The notes beneath the pieces are model-generated. The model did no database searches. It was not told the DNA's origin and saw only the letters and a program-made list of their open reading frames with translations. Positions 1 through 7,033 of a stretch of 9,610 bases of DNA are shown piece by piece. The position numbers and the translations under genes were made by a program. Numbering within the stretch: the stretch's first letter is position 1; every line of letters begins with the position of its first letter. Source of the DNA: Fidelibacterota bacterium (GTDB lineage Bacteria; Fidelibacterota; Fidelibacteria; Fidelibacterales; Fidelibacteraceae); contig JAUXEL010000059.1 of NCBI GenBank assembly GCA_030620575.1, positions 1-9,610 on the forward strand, written 5' to 3'.

Positions 1-1623
1 TGCCAGATCATAGATCTCTTGCATCATTATGGTCATCTTGCTACCAATATCAGCACTCATTTTACGCAAAAAGGCAATATCTACATAAACTCCTTCATAT
101 TGCATATCTGCCAGTACTCGCACCAGCGGTAATTCAATTTCATGAAATACCGTGGACAAGGAAGCTTGTTTAAGCTTTTTATTAAAAACCTCATATAAGC
201 GAAATGTTATATCTGCATCTTCGGCTGCATAAAAAGTGATTTCTTTGAGAGGAACCTGTGACATCGGAATTTGCTTGCTCTTTTTTGTGCCGATTAAATC
301 GGTAATGGGTATCATGTGATAATGCAGATAGCGCTCAGACAGAATATCTAATTTATAGGAGTTCATATCGGGATTCAAAAGATAAACTGCCAGCATAGTA
401 TCAAATAATTCTCCCTGCAAATGAACGCCGTGCTGCTGCAATACCAGCATATCAAATTTTATATGCTGACCCACCTTTATTATATCCGCATTGCTTAAAA
501 CCGGCTCCAATAATGCTAAATGTTCCCTGGTATATGGAATATAATATCCTTCCCAGGGTGTAAAAGCAAAAGACAGGCCCACCAGCGGCGCAATTATCGG
601 ATCGAGTCCATCGGTCTCGGTGTCCACGGAAATCACTGTCTGCTGCTGTAATTTTTCGACTAATTCCCGAATATCTTTATCTGTTTCGCAAAGTGTATAT
701 TTCTGTTCCTGTGAAGACAATTGAATGCCTGAATGATCGCTATCCAAATTTAAATCACGAATAAATTTAAAAAGTTCAAGCGATTGCAGTTTTTCGCGCA
801 GTGTATCATGCTCATAGCTGTTATTTACGCGCATATCTTCCCAAGAGATGTGCATTGGGACCATGGTATCAATAGTTACCAGTTCACGGCTTAAACGCGC
901 CATATCCGCCTGTTCCTGCAGTCCTTCACGCACTCGTGTATTGGGTTCTTCCCCGGCATGTGAAAGCACAGCCTCGAGAGACCCGTGTTTTTTTAGTAAT
1001 TTTACTGCTGTTTTTTCTCCAATTCCACGAACACCCGGAATATTATCAGAGGAATCGCCCATGAGGCCCAGTAGATCAATAATATGTTCGGGTGGCAGGC
1101 CCCATTTTTCTTCCACTTCCTCTTTTCCGTAAACAATCAAGGGGCGTTTTCCTGTTGCGGGCGCGTATAGAAAAATATGCTCTGTGATCAACTGCATAAA
1201 ATCCTTATCACCGGACACCATATAGGTATCAATATTTTCATTTTCTGCCCGTTGCGCAAGCGTCCCAATAATATCATCCGCTTCATATCCCGGAATTTCA
1301 ATGATGGGAATATTCATAGCATTCAGGATATCTTTTATCCACTGAATTTGCGGTCGCATTTCAAAAGGCATTTTTTCACGGGTTGCCTTATACTCGGGAT
1401 ATTTTTTGTGTCTGAAGGTTTTTTCACGGGAATCAAAGGCAACACTGAGAAAATCGGGATTTTCATCACGAATAATTTTTAACAATGCGTTCAGAAAACC
1501 ATGGGTTGCACTCACATGCCGCCCATCGCTGGTAACGAGAGGACTACGGATAAGGGCAAAATGCGCACGATAGGCAATTGCCATTCCATCAATTATAAAT
1601 AATTTATTTTTTGATACTGTCAT
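1..1623 (-). CDS. polA: DNA polymerase I, N-terminal part (5' nuclease, 3'-5' exonuclease, start of polymerase domain); cut by window edge
   Basis: The minus strand is open from ATG at 1621-1623 to base 1 (541 codons, no stop); the rest of the polymerase domain lies outside the window. DNA polymerase I removes RNA primers and fills gaps in lagging-strand and repair synthesis. The 5' nuclease domain (about residues 6-290) shows the metal-binding acidic residues in LFIIDG (D12), YEADD (D116/D117), SGDKDF (D139/D141) and GLMGDSSDN (D190/D193), followed by a helix-hairpin-helix around PGVRGIGEKTA. The 3'-5' exonuclease domain (about 305-485) keeps VDTETDGLDP (D334, E336), KFDML (D391) and YAAED (Y465, D469). 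These match the E. coli proofreading residues D355, E357, D424, Y497 and D501, so proofreading is predicted to be active. The polymerase domain begins near residue 495 (LADMQYEGVYVD). The Shine-Dalgarno is weak. The gene diverges from the amylase-like gene. Confidence 0.97.
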   Translation of the reverse strand, partial: MTVSKNKLFIIDGMAIAYRAHFALIRSPLVTSDGRHVSATHGFLNALLKIIRDENPDFLSVAFDSREKTFRHKKYPEYKATREKMPFEMRPQIQWIKDILNAMNIPIIEIPGYEADDIIGTLAQRAENENIDTYMVSGDKDFMQLITEHIFLYAPATGKRPLIVYGKEEVEEKWGLPPEHIIDLLGLMGDSSDNIPGVRGIGEKTAVKLLKKHGSLEAVLSHAGEEPNTRVREGLQEQADMARLSRELVTIDTMVPMHISWEDMRVNNSYEHDTLREKLQSLELFKFIRDLNLDSDHSGIQLSSQEQKYTLCETDKDIRELVEKLQQQTVISVDTETDGLDPIIAPLVGLSFAFTPWEGYYIPYTREHLALLEPVLSNADIIKVGQHIKFDMLVLQQHGVHLQGELFDTMLAVYLLNPDMNSYKLDILSERYLHYHMIPITDLIGTKKSKQIPMSQVPLKEITFYAAEDADITFRLYEVFNKKLKQASLSTVFHEIELPLVRVLADMQYEGVYVDIAFLRKMSADIGSKMTIMMQEIYDLA

Positions 1624-1715
1624 AATTTTATCATAACTCTTTTAAATTTCGTGATTTTTTTCTATTTTTTCAAGAAATGAATTATATTAATAAAAAATTC
1701 CATCTGAGGATATCG

Positions 1716-3473
1716 ATGAAAAATATATATAATCTGCTGACTCTATTCGTTCTTGTATTCCTAACAGCAGCCTGTGCACAGCAGCCCATAGTAGATCCCC
1801 CAATTTTAAGTAATAAATGGGCAACTGTTTATGATACGGATGCCGAAGGCATATCACAGGCATGGTTTAAAGAATTCCCAAGCGGGAAATTTTCCGGAAG
1901 CACCTGGGACGATTGGCAGATCAAAAATGCCCGCTACCGTTGGCATAAACAAAGTTTCAAGGTTGGAAAACTCGACAGTACTGCAAGTTATCTTTTGACA
2001 TGTAATACGATTGCCAGCACATCATTAATATGGCTTAACGGTGATTTTCTTGATCAGGTTGATTTTACTGATACTTATGCGATCAAAATATGTAATTACC
2101 TGCATGAAAACACCTATAATGAGATCATCATCCGGAATGAATATAAAGAAGACTCATTTGGTATCCTTGATCTCAAGATCATTAAAGCATTACCCGATAC
2201 CCTGATCAGCAGCAAGAAACATGATTATTATTCCATGCCCCTTTATCACGAACCCGCTTCTTATGTGGATAATCTTATTTTATACGAAGCATATATTCGG
2301 AATATGTCACCTTCCGGCACTTTTACCGGTCTTGAAAACACCATTCCCCGCTTAAAACAGCTTGGAGTCAATATGGTATGGCTCATGCCGATCCATCCTA
2401 TTGGAAGAAAAAACAAAATGGGAACGCTGGGATCTCCTTACGCGGTGCGAAACTATTTTACGACCAACTCCCGCTACGGCGGTCTTTCGCAATTCAGCAG
2501 TATGCGTTCCATGCTGCACCGAAATAAAATAAAATTAATTATTGACGCGGTTGTCAATCAAACAGCAAGCGATCATCCCTGGGTAAATGATTATCCCGCT
2601 TATTATCAGCAAAATAACGACGGGAAGCTTTTGGCTCCTCCGGGATCAAATCGCAAAGATGTGCTTGCATTAAATTATGACAATGAAAATCTGCGCGTCC
2701 GCGTAATATCATATTTTGATTTTTGGCTTGAACAGGGTGTGGATGGATTCCGTTATAACGAAAGTGATGATATTCCCCGGGATTTCTGGCAGAATGTCCG
2801 GGATCATTTTAAAGAAAACAATATCAATCCATTTCTTCTGTCCGGTAGCGATAACCCCGAACATGTGCTTTTCGGTATGGACGCGGTCGCAGGCTGGGAT
2901 CTTTACCGCACATTCACAGACATTGCAAATGGCAAAGCTGATGCTTCCTCTATCGGAAAAACGCTTGCAAATGAAATCAAGAAATACCCAAAAGAAACTA
3001 AAGTCCTGCATTTTGCGGAAAATCATGAAACAGCACGTGCAACAAAAGCCCTGGGAACGATGGATCATCACCTTGCACTTTTTACCATCTTTACAGCTCC
3101 CGGCATTCCTATGATCTATTGCGGTGAGGAACTCAATGACCCGACTTACATGAGTTTATATGATAAAACCGACATTAATTGGTATAAAATTCACTGGCCG
3201 ACCTATAATCTGATCTCAAAATTATCACGTTTCCGGACAAGTTCTCCGATCCTGACCAAGGGTAATCTGCATCAGATAGCCGATACAAAATCGGTCGGCG
3301 GTTTTTCGCGACGCTACCGCAATGAAACCTGGTTTATATTAATGAATTACAGTGAAAAAGAACAAACGTACCAATGCGATGTAAAAACCACTGTATTTTC
3401 TGACGGTACTTCCGGTGTTATCCGCCATGGACGGGTGAAACTTAAGCCTAAAGGGTATTGTATAGTGAAGTGA
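1716..3473 (+). CDS. Predicted lipoprotein with GH13 alpha-amylase fold, catalytic residues replaced (probable pseudo-enzyme)
   Basis: 585 residues. I place the start at 1716, not the in-frame ATG at 1677, because GAGGA (1706-1710) sits 5 bases before it and the protein then opens with a lipoprotein-like signal: MKN, a hydrophobic run, then LTAAC with Cys20 (lipobox slightly atypical, Thr at -3). Residues about 30-160 look like a beta-sandwich carbohydrate-binding module (SLIWLNGDFLDQV). A GH13 TIM barrel follows from about 185 (LGVNMVWLMPIHP, GTLGSPYAVRNY) and a beta-rich C domain ends the protein. The four GH13 signature regions are readable but altered: DAVVNQ (usual His is Gln282), GFRYN (nucleophile Asp is Asn348), LLSGSDNPE (usual acid/base Glu is probably Gly377) and ENHE (usual Asp is Glu438). 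Arg346, Asn436 and His437 remain. Family membership is firm. Loss of hydrolase activity is inferred, and a role in glycan binding at the cell envelope is a guess. Confidence 0.9.
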   Translation: MKNIYNLLTLFVLVFLTAACAQQPIVDPPILSNKWATVYDTDAEGISQAWFKEFPSGKFSGSTWDDWQIKNARYRWHKQSFKVGKLDSTASYLLTCNTIASTSLIWLNGDFLDQVDFTDTYAIKICNYLHENTYNEIIIRNEYKEDSFGILDLKIIKALPDTLISSKKHDYYSMPLYHEPASYVDNLILYEAYIRNMSPSGTFTGLENTIPRLKQLGVNMVWLMPIHPIGRKNKMGTLGSPYAVRNYFTTNSRYGGLSQFSSMRSMLHRNKIKLIIDAVVNQTASDHPWVNDYPAYYQQNNDGKLLAPPGSNRKDVLALNYDNENLRVRVISYFDFWLEQGVDGFRYNESDDIPRDFWQNVRDHFKENNINPFLLSGSDNPEHVLFGMDAVAGWDLYRTFTDIANGKADASSIGKTLANEIKKYPKETKVLHFAENHETARATKALGTMDHHLALFTIFTAPGIPMIYCGEELNDPTYMSLYDKTDINWYKIHWPTYNLISKLSRFRTSSPILTKGNLHQIADTKSVGGFSRRYRNETWFILMNYSEKEQTYQCDVKTTVFSDGTSGVIRHGRVKLKPKGYCIVK

Positions 3474-3519
3474 CCGGAAACCGGTAGGTTTAGAGTTTAG
3501 GGTTTCCGTCTTCCCCGAC

Positions 3520-3535
3520 CCCCGAGGCCTCGGGG
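3520..3535. repeat. Dispersed GC palindrome CCCCGA-GGCC-TCGGGG
   Basis: A perfect 16-base palindrome. It is one of a family sharing 6-base arms CCCCGA/TCGGGG around a variable 4-base centre. Copies with perfect arms begin at 3520, 5436, 7034, 7112, 8566 and 9094. Single-mismatch copies begin at 4342 and 5461. Confidence 0.85.
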
Positions 3536-3639
3536 CAGATGGATGAAAACGGAAGACACAAAGAAATAAAGCCGCGAAGAGTAATGAGTAACGGGATAAT
3601 ATTTTTAGACCCGGCTTCGTCAAGACTATGCCGGGCAGG

Positions 3640-3665
3640 CAGGATAACCGGATACACAGGATAAC
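3640..3665. repeat. CAGGATAAC-type short tandem array, copy 1
   Basis: Three consecutive units: CAGGATAAC, CGGATACA, CAGGATAAC (9, 8 and 9 bases). A related three-unit array lies at 4245-4270. Both are non-coding. Confidence 0.65.
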
Positions 3666-3707
3666 TCTATTGGGTCAAAACTTCGCCTAACAAGATACCA
3701 GACAGAC

Positions 3708-3749
3708 AATTCTTCACTCTTAATTCTCCATTTTCAATTGTCAATTGCC
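3708..3749. repeat. Heptanucleotide tandem array, copy 1
   Basis: Six imperfect 7-base units: AATTCTT, CACTCTT, AATTCTC, CATTTTC, AATTGTC, AATTGCC. The last two units are the reverse complement of the GACARTT heptad at 6882-6895, so both belong to one repeat style. Confidence 0.65.
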
Positions 3750-3805
3750 CTGCCTGACCCCTCGGGGCTTCGCAGGATAAGTGTGTGCATTTTTTCAACA
3801 AATAC

Positions 3806-3839
3806 GAAAAAACCTCAGTAATCTTAGTTCACTGAGGTT
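3806..3839 (-). terminator. Rho-independent terminator of rpsT
   Basis: A perfect 9-bp stem, AACCTCAGT (3811-3819) and ACTGAGGTT (3831-3839), encloses an 11-base loop. Read on the minus strand, the stem ends in a run of six T (A-run at 3807-3812 on plus). It begins 25 bases downstream of the rpsT stop codon. Confidence 0.9.
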
Positions 3840-3863
3840 AATATTTTTCTTTTGCTTTATCGA

Positions 3864-4115
3864 CTATAAAGCATTCACATAGCGTGTCAGACTGGATTTT
3901 TTATTGGCAGCCTTGTTTTTGTGAATAATACCTTTTTGAGCAACTTTGTCAATTGTGGAAATAGCTTCCGGAAACAATTTTAATGCTTCTTCTTTAGTGG
4001 GAGCTTCTTCAACACGTTTTATCAATGTTTTCATCATAGATTTAAAATGACGGTTCCGGAGATTCCGTTTTTTTGCCTGTCGAATGCGTTTTTTTGTTGA
4101 CGATGGATATGCCAT
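3864..4115 (-). CDS. rpsT: 30S ribosomal protein S20
   Basis: 83 residues, the normal length for bacterial S20, a small basic three-helix protein that binds 16S rRNA early in 30S assembly. The N-terminus MAYPSSTKKRIRQAKKRN and the C-terminal KNKAANKKSSLTRYV match the S20 family pattern. I use ATG at 4113-4115. It has AGAGGA just upstream and gives the expected MAxxxS start. The longer frame from 4160 would begin at the promoter's -10 box, so it cannot be the translated start. The gene is monocistronic, with its own promoter (4152-4180) and terminator (3806-3839). S20 often represses its own translation; I see no specific element for that here. Confidence 0.97.
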   Translation of the reverse strand: MAYPSSTKKRIRQAKKRNLRNRHFKSMMKTLIKRVEEAPTKEEALKLFPEAISTIDKVAQKGIIHKNKAANKKSSLTRYVNAL

Positions 4116-4151
4116 GTATTCCTCTTTTTTTCTCATATTAAAAAGCTGAAA

Positions 4152-4180
4152 AAGATACATTTTTCATATTGTAAAGTCAA
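4152..4180 (-). promoter_or_regulatory. Sigma-70-type promoter of rpsT
   Basis: On the minus strand, TTGACT (4175-4180) and TATCTT (4152-4157) are separated by exactly 17 bases. Transcription would start near 4144-4146, giving a leader of about 30 bases before the rpsT ATG. This supports the short rpsT start. Confidence 0.8.
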
Positions 4181-4244
4181 TATTTTATTTGGTTTAGTTA
4201 GGAATAATTTTGATGGCATATTTTAAAACATGATTTTAAGTTGA

Positions 4245-4270
4245 CAGGATAACAGGATTTACGGGATAAG
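4245..4270. repeat. CAGGATAAC-type short tandem array, copy 2
   Basis: Three units: CAGGATAA, CAGGATTTA, CGGGATAAG. It resembles the array at 3640-3665 and lies in the non-coding spacer between rpsT and the thioesterase gene. Confidence 0.65.
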
Positions 4271-4341
4271 GCTTTCAACAATCAATCGTTAGGATCTAAA
4301 TAAATCACAATATGATATCTCTCCACTACTCCACCAGCCAG

Positions 4342-4357
4342 CCTCGAAATTTCGGGG
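4342..4357. repeat. Dispersed GC palindrome, one arm mismatch
   Basis: CCTCGA-AATT-TCGGGG differs from the family consensus by one base in the left arm. It lies in the rpsT/thioesterase spacer, where I see no gene. Confidence 0.65.
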
Positions 4358-4414
4358 GTCAAGATGACAATTTGATTTTGCGTTTTTACTCGCCTATACC
4401 CTGCCTTTTTATAC

Positions 4415-4449
4415 TCTTCACTAGTTACCCGTCACCAGTTACCAGTTAC
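4415..4449. repeat. Heptanucleotide tandem array, copy 2
   Basis: Five 7-base units in register: TCTTCAC, TAGTTAC, CCGTCAC, CAGTTAC, CAGTTAC. The array ends two bases before the thioesterase stop codon (4452-4454), so it forms the 3' untranslated flank of that gene. Confidence 0.75.
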
Positions 4450-4451
4450 TA

Positions 4452-4847
4452 TCATTTTCCAAAAGCCTCCCGCAGGATTTCAGGCATGGGTGTCGATTTC
4501 CCTTTTTTATCCACAAATACCATAATAGTTTCCGCTGTGGCACAGAGTGTATTATCGGTTTTTATTATTTTGTATTTCAATGTAAGGGATGATGTGCCCA
4601 ATCGTAAAACCTTCGCGTTGATAGTCAGCTTTTCATTAAAAAAGGCCGGTGATCTATATTCAATACAGACTTTTGCGATCACAGGATATTTTTTCCATTT
4701 ATGAAAATCATCAAAATGCACCCCAGCCTCTATAAGGTAATCCCCCCGTGCTTTTTCAAGATATTTCGCGAATGTGCCGTTATTTACGTGTCCGAATGAG
4801 TCCAACTCATAACTTCTGACCGTCAGGGTACTAGTCCATGTTTTCAT
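4452..4847 (-). CDS. Hotdog-fold acyl-CoA thioesterase (4HBT, YbgC/FadM-like)
   Basis: 131 residues, typical for the single-domain 4HBT family, whose members hydrolyse acyl-CoA thioesters in the cytoplasm. The diagnostic N-terminal motif is clear: YELDSFGHVNNGTFAKYLEK, with Asp16 in the catalytic position used by YbgC-like enzymes and GHVNN starting the central helix, followed by a conserved ExAR-type stretch. The beta strands VCIEYRSPAF and LTLKYKII follow as expected. The exact acyl substrate cannot be read from sequence. Its ATG (4845-4847) lies inside the end of the upstream MFS gene (17-base overlap). AAGGAG is present 10 bases before it inside the MFS coding sequence, so translation is probably coupled. 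No convincing terminator hairpin follows; the 3' flank is the heptad array at 4415-4449. Confidence 0.92.
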   Translation of the reverse strand: MKTWTSTLTVRSYELDSFGHVNNGTFAKYLEKARGDYLIEAGVHFDDFHKWKKYPVIAKVCIEYRSPAFFNEKLTINAKVLRLGTSSLTLKYKIIKTDNTLCATAETIMVFVDKKGKSTPMPEILREAFGK

Positions 4848-6078
4848 TGCGCATCTTCTCCTTTGTTTTTATATATAAGATAAAATACCCCAAAAAGGCC
4901 AGTAATCCAAATGAAGACACCGTCAGCCAGAATATCTTCATATTAGGAATAAGGTCCATTAATATTCCACCGATAAAGGGGCCCAGAGACCATCCCAATG
5001 TACTAATGGAGCTGTATATGCCCTGATAGCGACCAAATTGCCCGCGCCGGGCCATATTGGAGGCAATGGCATTTCCGGTGGGTCCCGCAAACATCTCTCC
5101 AAAAGTAATGAATACCATAACGATCATCATCATGATAAAGGATGACATCCAGCCCATAAAGGAATAGCTCAGTGCAAAAAGCAATGCACCGATCATCATT
5201 AAAACAAAATGATTCTTTTTGCGGGTCGTATGGGTAATAATTAACTGAAAAATAATGACAAGTAAGGAGTTAAAAGTGTACAACCAGCCAATTTGAGATG
5301 AAGAAAGTCCGATGTCTTTACTCATATAGACAGAGAGTGTAGATATAAACTGACCCCAGGTTAAAAACAAAAACAGCGTAACAATGCAGAAGAAAAGAAA
5401 GACGCGATCCTGCTTAAACGCGGCAGCCATAGTGGCCCCGAAGTATCGGGGCCGCCCCCGCTCCGAAGTTTCGGGGGCGGTTTGCCGTAACGTGGAATCG
5501 GTGGTTTCTTTTACTTTTATAACAACAAACAGACCGGAAATAAAAAAGGCGACAGCGGTAAAGAAAAATAATGAATCATAGGAAACATCGAATAAGAAAC
5601 CACCGATGGCGGGTCCTGCTCCCCATCCTATATTGCCGGCCATTCGCATCAGTGCATATCCATTGGGACGTTTTTTTGCAGGCAAAATATCCGCTATCAT
5701 CGCTGAAGCAACGGGTTGAAAAAAGGATGATATTAAGTACTGACTGAGTAAAATGCCTGCCAACACCCAAATGCCGAGGTCCGCCCGGATAGCGAGTCCC
5801 GCAAACAAAAATATAAGGCTGCGACTCAGCTGGCTCCAGACCATTAAACCTTTTCGGCCAATCCGGTCGGACAGGAACCCGCCAATACTTTGTGACACGG
5901 TACGGCAAATGGCTGCCGCAAGAAAAAATAAAGAAATATGGGTCATGGAGACCCCGCGAATCGTATGAAAATATACCGTCATAAAGGGAACAACTGCACC
6001 AAATCCAAGAGAATTGATAAACCATCCCACCATTAGGGGATATAATCCTCTATCTAATTTCTTAAGCGATAATTTCAT
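4831..6078 (-). CDS. MFS transporter, DHA1-like (probable multidrug or small-molecule efflux)
   Basis: 415 residues with about 12 hydrophobic segments, the usual size for a 12-helix MFS permease in the inner membrane. The loop 2-3 signature (motif A) is GGFLSDRIGRKGLM at residues 66-79. The fifth helix has an antiporter-type motif C (GNIGWGAGPAIGG, 148-160) and a C-half echo (GWSLGPFIGG). These fit a proton-driven exporter, but the substrate is not predictable. Residues 200-215 in the central cytoplasmic loop (APETSERGRPRYFG) are encoded by two overlapping GC hairpins (5434-5480) from the dispersed palindrome family and are probably a tolerated insertion. The start at 6076-6078 is uncertain: AAGG lies only one base upstream. 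The gene sits 97 bases after the HAD gene and overlaps the thioesterase gene. Confidence 0.93.
   Translation of the reverse strand: MKLSLKKLDRGLYPLMVGWFINSLGFGAVVPFMTVYFHTIRGVSMTHISLFFLAAAICRTVSQSIGGFLSDRIGRKGLMVWSQLSRSLIFLFAGLAIRADLGIWVLAGILLSQYLISSFFQPVASAMIADILPAKKRPNGYALMRMAGNIGWGAGPAIGGFLFDVSYDSLFFFTAVAFFISGLFVVIKVKETTDSTLRQTAPETSERGRPRYFGATMAAAFKQDRVFLFFCIVTLFLFLTWGQFISTLSVYMSKDIGLSSSQIGWLYTFNSLLVIIFQLIITHTTRKKNHFVLMMIGALLFALSYSFMGWMSSFIMMMIVMVFITFGEMFAGPTGNAIASNMARRGQFGRYQGIYSSISTLGWSLGPFIGGILMDLIPNMKIFWLTVSSFGLLAFLGYFILYIKTKEKMRNENMD
5434..5480. repeat. Two overlapping GC palindromes inside the MFS coding sequence
   Basis: The first hairpin is GGCCCCGA-AGTA-TCGGGGCC (5434-5453, perfect 8-bp arms). 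The second has arms CCGCCCCCG (5452-5460) and CGGGGGCGG (5472-5480), with CTCCGA-AGTT-TCGGGG (5461-5476) nested across it. The insert keeps the MFS frame open and encodes residues 200-215. Confidence 0.85.
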
Positions 6079-6175
6079 ACCTTGGATTATTTTCTTTTCC
6101 TTGTTCCAGATTGTTTAAAAGTTTAATTTAGCGACTATCTTTTTAAACCCTTAAACTATAATTTCTATTTCAAGT

Positions 6176-6832
6176 TTACTTATTTATAAGTTCCTTAAGT
6201 ACTTTAGGAGACAATTCATCGTAAGAACTAACGATCATATCCGCTTCGTGTAAAATACTTTTATCAAACGTGTTGCTAATGGCAATAACTTTGGCACCGG
6301 CTGCTTTTCCGGCCCGAATTCCGTTTACCGAATCTTCAATAACAATGCATTCCTGAATTGGAATACCGATTTTTTCAGCGGCCATCAAATATGGTTCGGG
6401 ATGTGGTTTGGTGTTTTGTACTTCCGTGGAGGTGATCATCATTGTAAATATATTATCAACCGGAATATTCTCAAAAGTCCACTCCATCACCTTCCGTGAT
6501 GTGGATGTCACCAGCACATCCTGAAACTGCGTCCGGCAAGCATTAAAAAAATCTAAAAAACCGGGTATATAGCGCATATTCCGTTTAAATTCATCTAATA
6601 AGTCAATTTGGTAGTCCCGTTTCAGACATTCAAGGTCTATTTTTGAATGAAATTTTTCATCAATATACGAAAAAACCGCTTTCGCATCTTTTCCTTTAAA
6701 AAACAACCAGTCTTCCGGACCTACCTTGATATCATATTTTTTAAATTGCTTATTCATGGCAACTTCATACAGCGGTTCACTATCTACAACCACACCGTCG
6801 AAATCTAATAGTAATCCATATTTTTCGTTCAT
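6176..6832 (-). CDS. HAD-superfamily hydrolase, beta-phosphoglucomutase-like (subfamily IA)
   Basis: 218 residues, the usual size for cap-containing HAD phosphatases and phosphomutases in the cytoplasm. All four motifs are present. Motif I is LLDFDGVVVDSE (nucleophile Asp10, acid/base Asp12) and motif II is VLVTSTSR (Ser/Thr near 109-110). The motif III Lys is NTKPHPEPYL (Lys142), and motif IV is IVIEDSVNGIRAG (Glu166, Asp167). The cap domain lies between residues about 16 and 85. VDSEP together with ExxxxKPxPxxY and EDSxxGIxA is typical of beta-phosphoglucomutase and related sugar-phosphate or 2-deoxyglucose-6-phosphate phosphatases; the precise substrate is not fixed by sequence. GGAGAA lies 9 bases before the ATG. 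It may lead an operon with the downstream MFS gene (97-base gap). A possible promoter is at 6865-6893. Confidence 0.93.
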   Translation of the reverse strand: MNEKYGLLLDFDGVVVDSEPLYEVAMNKQFKKYDIKVGPEDWLFFKGKDAKAVFSYIDEKFHSKIDLECLKRDYQIDLLDEFKRNMRYIPGFLDFFNACRTQFQDVLVTSTSRKVMEWTFENIPVDNIFTMMITSTEVQNTKPHPEPYLMAAEKIGIPIQECIVIEDSVNGIRAGKAAGAKVIAISNTFDKSILHEADMIVSSYDELSPKVLKELINK

Positions 6833-6864
6833 ATAAAAGAATTCTCCGTTTTCAAATTACAGAG

Positions 6865-6893
6865 AATATAAAACAATAATTGACAGTTGACAA
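6865..6893 (-). promoter_or_regulatory. Possible sigma-70 promoter of the HAD gene, -35 box inside a heptad array
   Basis: On the minus strand, TTGTCA (6888-6893) and TATATT (6865-6870) are separated by 17 bases. Initiation would fall about 25 bases upstream of the HAD ATG. The -35 hexamer is formed by the GACAATT unit of the heptad array. Confidence 0.5.
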
Positions 6894-6902
6894 TTGGCAA
6901 AT
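6875..6902. repeat. Heptanucleotide tandem array, copy 3
   Basis: Four units in register: AATAATT, GACAGTT, GACAATT, GGCAAAT. The middle units are the reverse complement of units in the 3708-3749 array. Confidence 0.55.
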
Positions 6903-7033
6903 ATTTATGTCATCTCGCTCCCCGAAGGATTGGAGTCATTTGACGGATGAAGCGGAGAGATCTTAAATAATAAAGAATGGCTTGAAGTTTGAAATTTCTC
7001 TTCTCCACCGTCAACGACGGTTTCCAAACTTCG

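Larger units (their letters stand above)
3474..3805. other. Intergenic region filled with degraded short repeats, no gene seen
   Basis: This spacer lies between the convergent ends of the amylase-like gene and rpsT. It begins with a small hairpin (ACCGG, AAA, CCGGT at 3473-3485) that lacks a T-run. It also holds a perfect GC palindrome (3520-3535), a CAGGATAAC-type tandem array (3640-3665), six imperfect 7-base units (3708-3749), and a partial GC palindrome (CCCCTCGGGG, 3758-3767). No open frame with a ribosome binding site or a recognisable protein is present, and I see no RNA gene. Confidence 0.7.

Noticed and set aside
848..1482. Two plus-strand open frames opposite polA
   Set aside because: Antisense shadows of a well-conserved polA coding sequence, with no recognisable protein features.
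2709..3114. Open frames on both strands within the amylase-like gene
   Set aside because: They overlap the long GH13 frame, whose conserved motifs show it to be the real gene.
3473..3485. ACCGG-AAA-CCGGT hairpin as a terminator of the amylase-like gene
   Set aside because: The stem is only 5 bp and no T-run follows; it overlaps the stop codon.
4116..4160. N-terminal extension of rpsT starting at 4160
   Set aside because: It would begin at the -10 box of a strong promoter and lacks the S20 pattern; the ATG at 4115 has a good ribosome binding site.
3708..4449. CRISPR-like arrays
   Set aside because: Units are only 7-9 bases, directly adjacent with no spacers, and no cas gene is present.
6113..6148. 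GTTTAAAAG / CTTTTTAAAC inverted repeat between the HAD and MFS genes
   Set aside because: AT-rich with a bulge in an AT-rich spacer; likely chance and not a credible terminator.
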